A stretch of DNA of 8,300 nt from Holosporales bacterium (GTDB lineage: Bacteria > Pseudomonadota > Alphaproteobacteria > BNTO01). The translations under genes and the position numbers were made by a program. The notes beneath the pieces were generated by a model, which saw only the letters and a program-made list of their open reading frames with translations, searched no databases and was not told where the DNA came from. Location: contig JAIRNW010000065.1 of the NCBI GenBank assembly GCA_031257795.1, positions 1-8,300 of the forward strand, read 5' to 3'. Shown in pieces: positions 6,002-8,300 of this stretch; positions within the stretch are counted from its first letter, which is position 1, and each line of letters begins with the position of its first letter.

Positions 6002-6754
6002 TCATTTCTCCGTCCGATCTATGGTAATCCTTTTTTTCACCAATGTCGGCAAAACCACAACATTACTCCAATATTCAATACAAATTCGTAAATCATTTTT
6101 AAATGTTTCAAAATCAACAGACTTACAAATAAAGCTCGAAGCGCCGCTTTTATACACGCGCAGCAAGTCTTCCACCATAACGCTGTGTGTTAAAATAATT
6201 AATGGAATATCTTGTATATTTTTTTCCTTTTTTATTTCGGAAATCAGCAAATGATAGTTATGCTTAGAGATGCTGATGTCCATGAAAATAAGGTCCGGCT
6301 CCGGCACAACGCTCGCGTCATCCTTCCTTTTCAGGCAATGCATCACGTTCCCCTCGTTCTGCACGCAAAAAACGCAGATTCCCTTGTCTATCTCGTAAAT
6401 GGCTTTGCGTATCACGAATTCGTCTGCTGGGTTGTCGTCTAACACAAAAATATTTAGGTGCAAATTTTTCTTCTTTGGAATTAATTCTTCCCCATAAGCC
6501 GTTTTCGAGTACAACTCGAGCGAATTTACTCCCTCGAAGAAATACTGCATCGTTGCCCCAAACAACACAGAAAAATCATACAATTTATCGATCGGGATTC
6601 GGCTGTGGCCGCTCTCGTATTTCTGCACTTGTTGGTAGGTTATGCCGAGTATCTTGCTAACTTGTTCCAGTGTTATTCCTGCTTTTTTCCTTTGCTCGCG
6701 CAAGCGGCGCCCCACGTGCGTGTTAATGTCTACGTTACTGTGAAAGTTACTCAT
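6002..6754 (-). CDS. XRE-family HTH regulator fused to a response-regulator receiver domain
   Basis: 250 residues. An XRE/Cro-type helix-turn-helix spans about residues 14-73 (V-G-x-x-L-R-E-Q-R-K-x-A-G-I-T-L-E-Q-V; ITYQQVQKYESG; Y-x-F-S-x-L-F-G) and resembles alphaproteobacterial XRE proteins. After a short linker comes a receiver domain (about 99-230) with acidic pair Asp106/Asp107, phosphoacceptor Asp159 (LIFMDISI), Thr189 (IILTHS) and Lys211 (FICKS). The ending D-F-x-x-F...EYWSNVVVLP is like the stand-alone Rcp1-type receivers that pair with phytochrome-like kinases. All phosphorylation residues are present, so DNA binding may be controlled by phosphorylation; no kinase gene is in the window. 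The usual Lys-Pro after beta5 is Lys-Ser here. The HTH comes before the receiver, the reverse of the usual response-regulator order. A dyad lies upstream of its ATG, possibly for self-regulation. It lies 175 nt downstream of the amidotransferase-fold gene, on the same strand. Confidence 0.88.
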   Translation of the reverse strand: MSNFHSNVDINTHVGRRLREQRKKAGITLEQVSKILGITYQQVQKYESGHSRIPIDKLYDFSVLFGATMQYFFEGVNSLELYSKTAYGEELIPKKKNLHLNIFVLDDNPADEFVIRKAIYEIDKGICVFCVQNEGNVMHCLKRKDDASVVPEPDLIFMDISISKHNYHLLISEIKKEKNIQDIPLIILTHSVMVEDLLRVYKSGASSFICKSVDFETFKNDLRICIEYWSNVVVLPTLVKKRITIDRTEK

Positions 6755-6775
6755 ACGAGGTTAAAGACTGAATAT

Positions 6776-6790
6776 ACAACTGTAGGTTGT
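6776..6790 (-). promoter_or_regulatory. Dyad upstream of the XRE-receiver gene, possible operator
   Basis: ACAAC (6776-6780), a 5-bp spacer and GTTGT (6786-6790) form a perfect dyad 22 bp before the ATG at 6754. On the minus strand a TTGCCA lies just upstream (about 6799-6804) and TGTATA overlaps the downstream half (about 6775-6780), giving a passable -35/-10 pair with an 18-bp spacer over the dyad. XRE proteins commonly repress their own promoter through such sites. Evidence is symmetry and position only. Confidence 0.35.
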
Positions 6791-6929
6791 CATTTTTGGC
6801 AAAAAAGCGCCTCTACGACGAAGAATAAAGGATTTTATGAGGGAAAACACGCAAAAAACAACTATTACGTGAGAATTATTGATTTTTTAACGGACGCTCA
6901 GGAGAAATTTCTGATTTTATGTGAAATGG

Positions 6930-7922
6930 CTATTTCGTTTGTCCTGCCTTTTGCACAAAGGCACAAAACAAAGCATAATCGAGATCATTTATCAGGAATT
7001 CGGCGTTCCATTGCACTCCGATGCAAAAATTGACGTCCGGCTCAACCGCCTCAATTCCCTCCACCACGCCGTCAGCCGCGATAGCATTGACTCTCAGGTT
7101 TTTTCCGAGTTTGCCGATTGCTTGGTTGTGATAACTATTGGTTTCCACGAGGAAGTCGTCCGCAAGATTTGACGGCGCGACCATATTTTCCGCACTTTCC
7201 GGACAAGCACCTCTTATCCCTTGCGCGATAGTGCTGAGGCTGTGCAGCATTGAGGAGCCAAGCACCCTCACGGCGTGCGACGCAGCGTGCATTGGGAGAT
7301 ATTGATGCAAACAGGGCGCCAAAGTTCCGTCTCGAATAATATTGATTATGTGCATCCCGACGTTGATCCCGAGGATTGGCTTGTTTTGCTGGATCATGCT
7401 GTGCGTTATGGCAAATTCAAATTGCGTTTTTTCGTGATTAGCCGCTTTGCTGCGGCGATCAACCGGCTCAGCGCAGAACGCGGGATCTATCCTGGAGCCA
7501 ACCCCAGTTATTAGGAGCCCGTCCAGTATGTTGGCGTAGGTTTTTGTGTTTTGTACGTCGCTGCAGAGCAAAATCGGAACACCGCCGGCGCGGCTTATGG
7601 AGTCGCTATACCTTTTCCCGAGGGCGTACCAGGTGTATTCCGAATACCAGGTGTTGTCGGGATTTTCTTGCGTGTTTACAACGTCAATTGTGAGCCCGAT
7701 CAAAGGCTTTTTTGTTTGGCCGGAGCCGTGGATTGTTGGGAAGGCGGAAGGGTTGTCAGCTGGAATTGTTGGCAATGGTCTAGGCGAGAAAAACGAGAAT
7801 ACTGCAGCATGGTAGAGAGATTTTGCGTTGCGTGTAAAGGGGAAAACAAGCTCTTTTTGCGGCAAAGGTACCCGTCTGTTGAGCAAGTTTCTCAAATCGA
7901 TAAGTTTTTGGCCCTGTTGCAA
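6930..7922 (-). CDS. Peptidase C26 / class I glutamine-amidotransferase-fold protein, active site degenerate
   Basis: The fold begins at residue 72 (KKPLIGLTID) and follows the gamma-glutamyl-GABA hydrolase layout: Y-S-D-S-I-x-x-A-G-G-V-P-I-L (105-118), ILDGLLITGVGSRIDP (132-147), E-K-T-Q-F-E-F (164-170), KPILGINVGMHIINIIRDGT (181-200), NSYHNQAI (262-269) and GVQWNAEF (302-309). Active relatives have a nucleophile Cys in G-I-C-R-G; here it is Asn187 (AAC). They have a catalytic His in Q-W-H-P-E; here it is Asn306. Glu308 is kept. Hydrolase activity is therefore not expected; it may be a binding or structural pseudoenzyme, or a decaying gene. No ATG occurs before residue 176. The first start in frame is TTG at 7922, preceded by a stop, and residues 1-71 resemble no family N-terminus. 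The true start is uncertain: an upstream ATG (7978 or 7990) opens a different frame ending near 7780, so a frameshift is possible. The stop is TAG. Confidence 0.72.
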   Translation of the reverse strand: MQQGQKLIDLRNLLNRRVPLPQKELVFPFTRNAKSLYHAAVFSFFSPRPLPTIPADNPSAFPTIHGSGQTKKPLIGLTIDVVNTQENPDNTWYSEYTWYALGKRYSDSISRAGGVPILLCSDVQNTKTYANILDGLLITGVGSRIDPAFCAEPVDRRSKAANHEKTQFEFAITHSMIQQNKPILGINVGMHIINIIRDGTLAPCLHQYLPMHAASHAVRVLGSSMLHSLSTIAQGIRGACPESAENMVAPSNLADDFLVETNSYHNQAIGKLGKNLRVNAIAADGVVEGIEAVEPDVNFCIGVQWNAEFLINDLDYALFCAFVQKAGQTK

Positions 7923-7975
7923 ACTTCACAAGTTTCCCAAACAAGCCACAAATATTTTGTTTCGAAAAGCTAAAA

Positions 7976-7990
7976 CATGAAAAATTCATG
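7976..7990. promoter_or_regulatory. Perfect palindrome in the gap upstream of the amidotransferase-fold gene
   Basis: CATGAA-AAA-TTCATG is perfectly symmetric and contains ATG triplets on both strands. A second perfect palindrome, AAACTT-CAC-AAGTTT (7921-7935), covers the putative TTG start of the minus-strand gene. Both could be regulator-binding sites for divergent promoters, but no regulator is known and A+T-rich DNA yields such symmetry by chance. Confidence 0.25.
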
Positions 7991-8245
7991 AAATATACTC
8001 TTTTCAGTTCTTTCTTTTCTCTAATTTTCGTAGCTTTTTTATTTTGGACGCAATTCGCCCATCGAGGCACACTAAGAAGCCAAAACACTCATTCGTTTCG
8101 TATTGAAAACAAGCGCCTGCATGAACGCACCAAACACGTTTTTCACAAGCCCTCTATATCTTACGCGTTTGCAAATCTTCGCCATGTACGCTTAGTACAT
8201 TCCGCTTCTGCGCTCCGAGGCCCCTGCCCACAACCCTTTTTGTGA
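7988..8245 (+). CDS. Doubtful short ORF with hydrophobic N-terminus running into a palindromic-element fragment
   Basis: 85 codons. Residues 1-23 form a convincing hydrophobic segment (MKYTLFSSFFSLIFVAFLF, then WTQF), as in a signal peptide or membrane anchor. After about residue 60 the translation is element sequence (LRHVRLVHSASALRG), so the natural C-terminus has been replaced or the ORF is fortuitous. There is no clear Shine-Dalgarno, and no match to a known family. If not coding, 7923-8300 is simply a gap holding two palindromes and one element fragment. Confidence 0.25.
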   Translation: MKYTLFSSFFSLIFVAFLFWTQFAHRGTLRSQNTHSFRIENKRLHERTKHVFHKPSISYAFANLRHVRLVHSASALRGPCPQPFL

Positions 8246-8252
8246 CAGGGGC
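8175..8252. repeat. Partial palindromic-element copy with 3' hairpin
   Basis: The second half of the family core is clear: CCGCTTCTGCGCTCCG (8204-8219), as in the composite copy at 5894-5909. It is preceded by the small palindrome ATGTAC-GCTTA-GTACAT (about 8186-8202). The GCTCGAATGCTC half is missing. Directly after it a strong stem, GCCCCTG...CACAA / TTGTG...CAGGGGC (8220-8252), could act as a terminator, although no T-run follows. Long outer arms were not found within the window. Confidence 0.5.
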
Positions 8253-8300
8253 GGATCTTCACTGTTTGCTGCCGAAAAAGAGGGAGTTGTGTTCCCTTCT

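Overview
The window looks like a chromosomal accessory stretch from an alphaproteobacterium, most plausibly a host-associated Rickettsiales- or Holosporales-like lineage. This rests on an Rpn/PDDEXK nuclease with a GEAR-repeat tail, an XRE regulator of alphaproteobacterial style, loosely spaced genes, several eroded genes, and short palindromic elements comparable in size and habit to the palindromic elements of Rickettsia and Wolbachia. The lineage is an inference; there is no rRNA or other taxonomic marker.

Left part, plus strand: the 3' part of an Rpn-family nuclease gene runs in from the left edge (1-657). A worn palindromic-element remnant follows (681-760), then a complete XerC-like tyrosine recombinase (784-1791). 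A PhzF-family protein (1795-2706) starts 3 nt after xerC and is probably co-transcribed. After a likely sigma70 promoter (2743-2771) comes an A+T-richer gene for an exported calcineurin-like metallophosphoesterase (2802-4343). Its frame stays open for another 117 codons beyond an in-frame TAG (4344-4694), so the gene appears split by a nonsense mutation.

Middle and right, minus strand: fabZ (4901-5416), an XRE-HTH plus receiver-domain regulator (6002-6754), and a peptidase C26/class I glutamine-amidotransferase-fold protein (6930-7922). The last lacks its nucleophile Cys and catalytic His and has no ATG start. At 7988-8245 (+) a doubtful short ORF has a hydrophobic N-terminus.

The most striking content is a family of quasi-palindromic elements in the gaps: 681-760 (remnant), 4734-4893, 5447-5568, 5681-5823 (nested inside 5661-5957), and about 8175-8252 (partial). 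They share an asymmetric core (GCTCGAATGCTCA, then a short variable loop, then GCTTCTGCGCTCCG), yet most are enclosed by different, long inverted-repeat arms. One copy sits inside an arm of another, with an AAT repeated on both sides. The 585-bp gap between the XRE gene and fabZ consists largely of these elements; 5569-5660 shows nothing recognisable.

Apart from the xerC-phzF pair, the genes do not form an evident pathway. The window reads as a collection of housekeeping genes (xerC, fabZ) and decaying or accessory genes, separated by a mobile or self-amplifying palindromic repeat.
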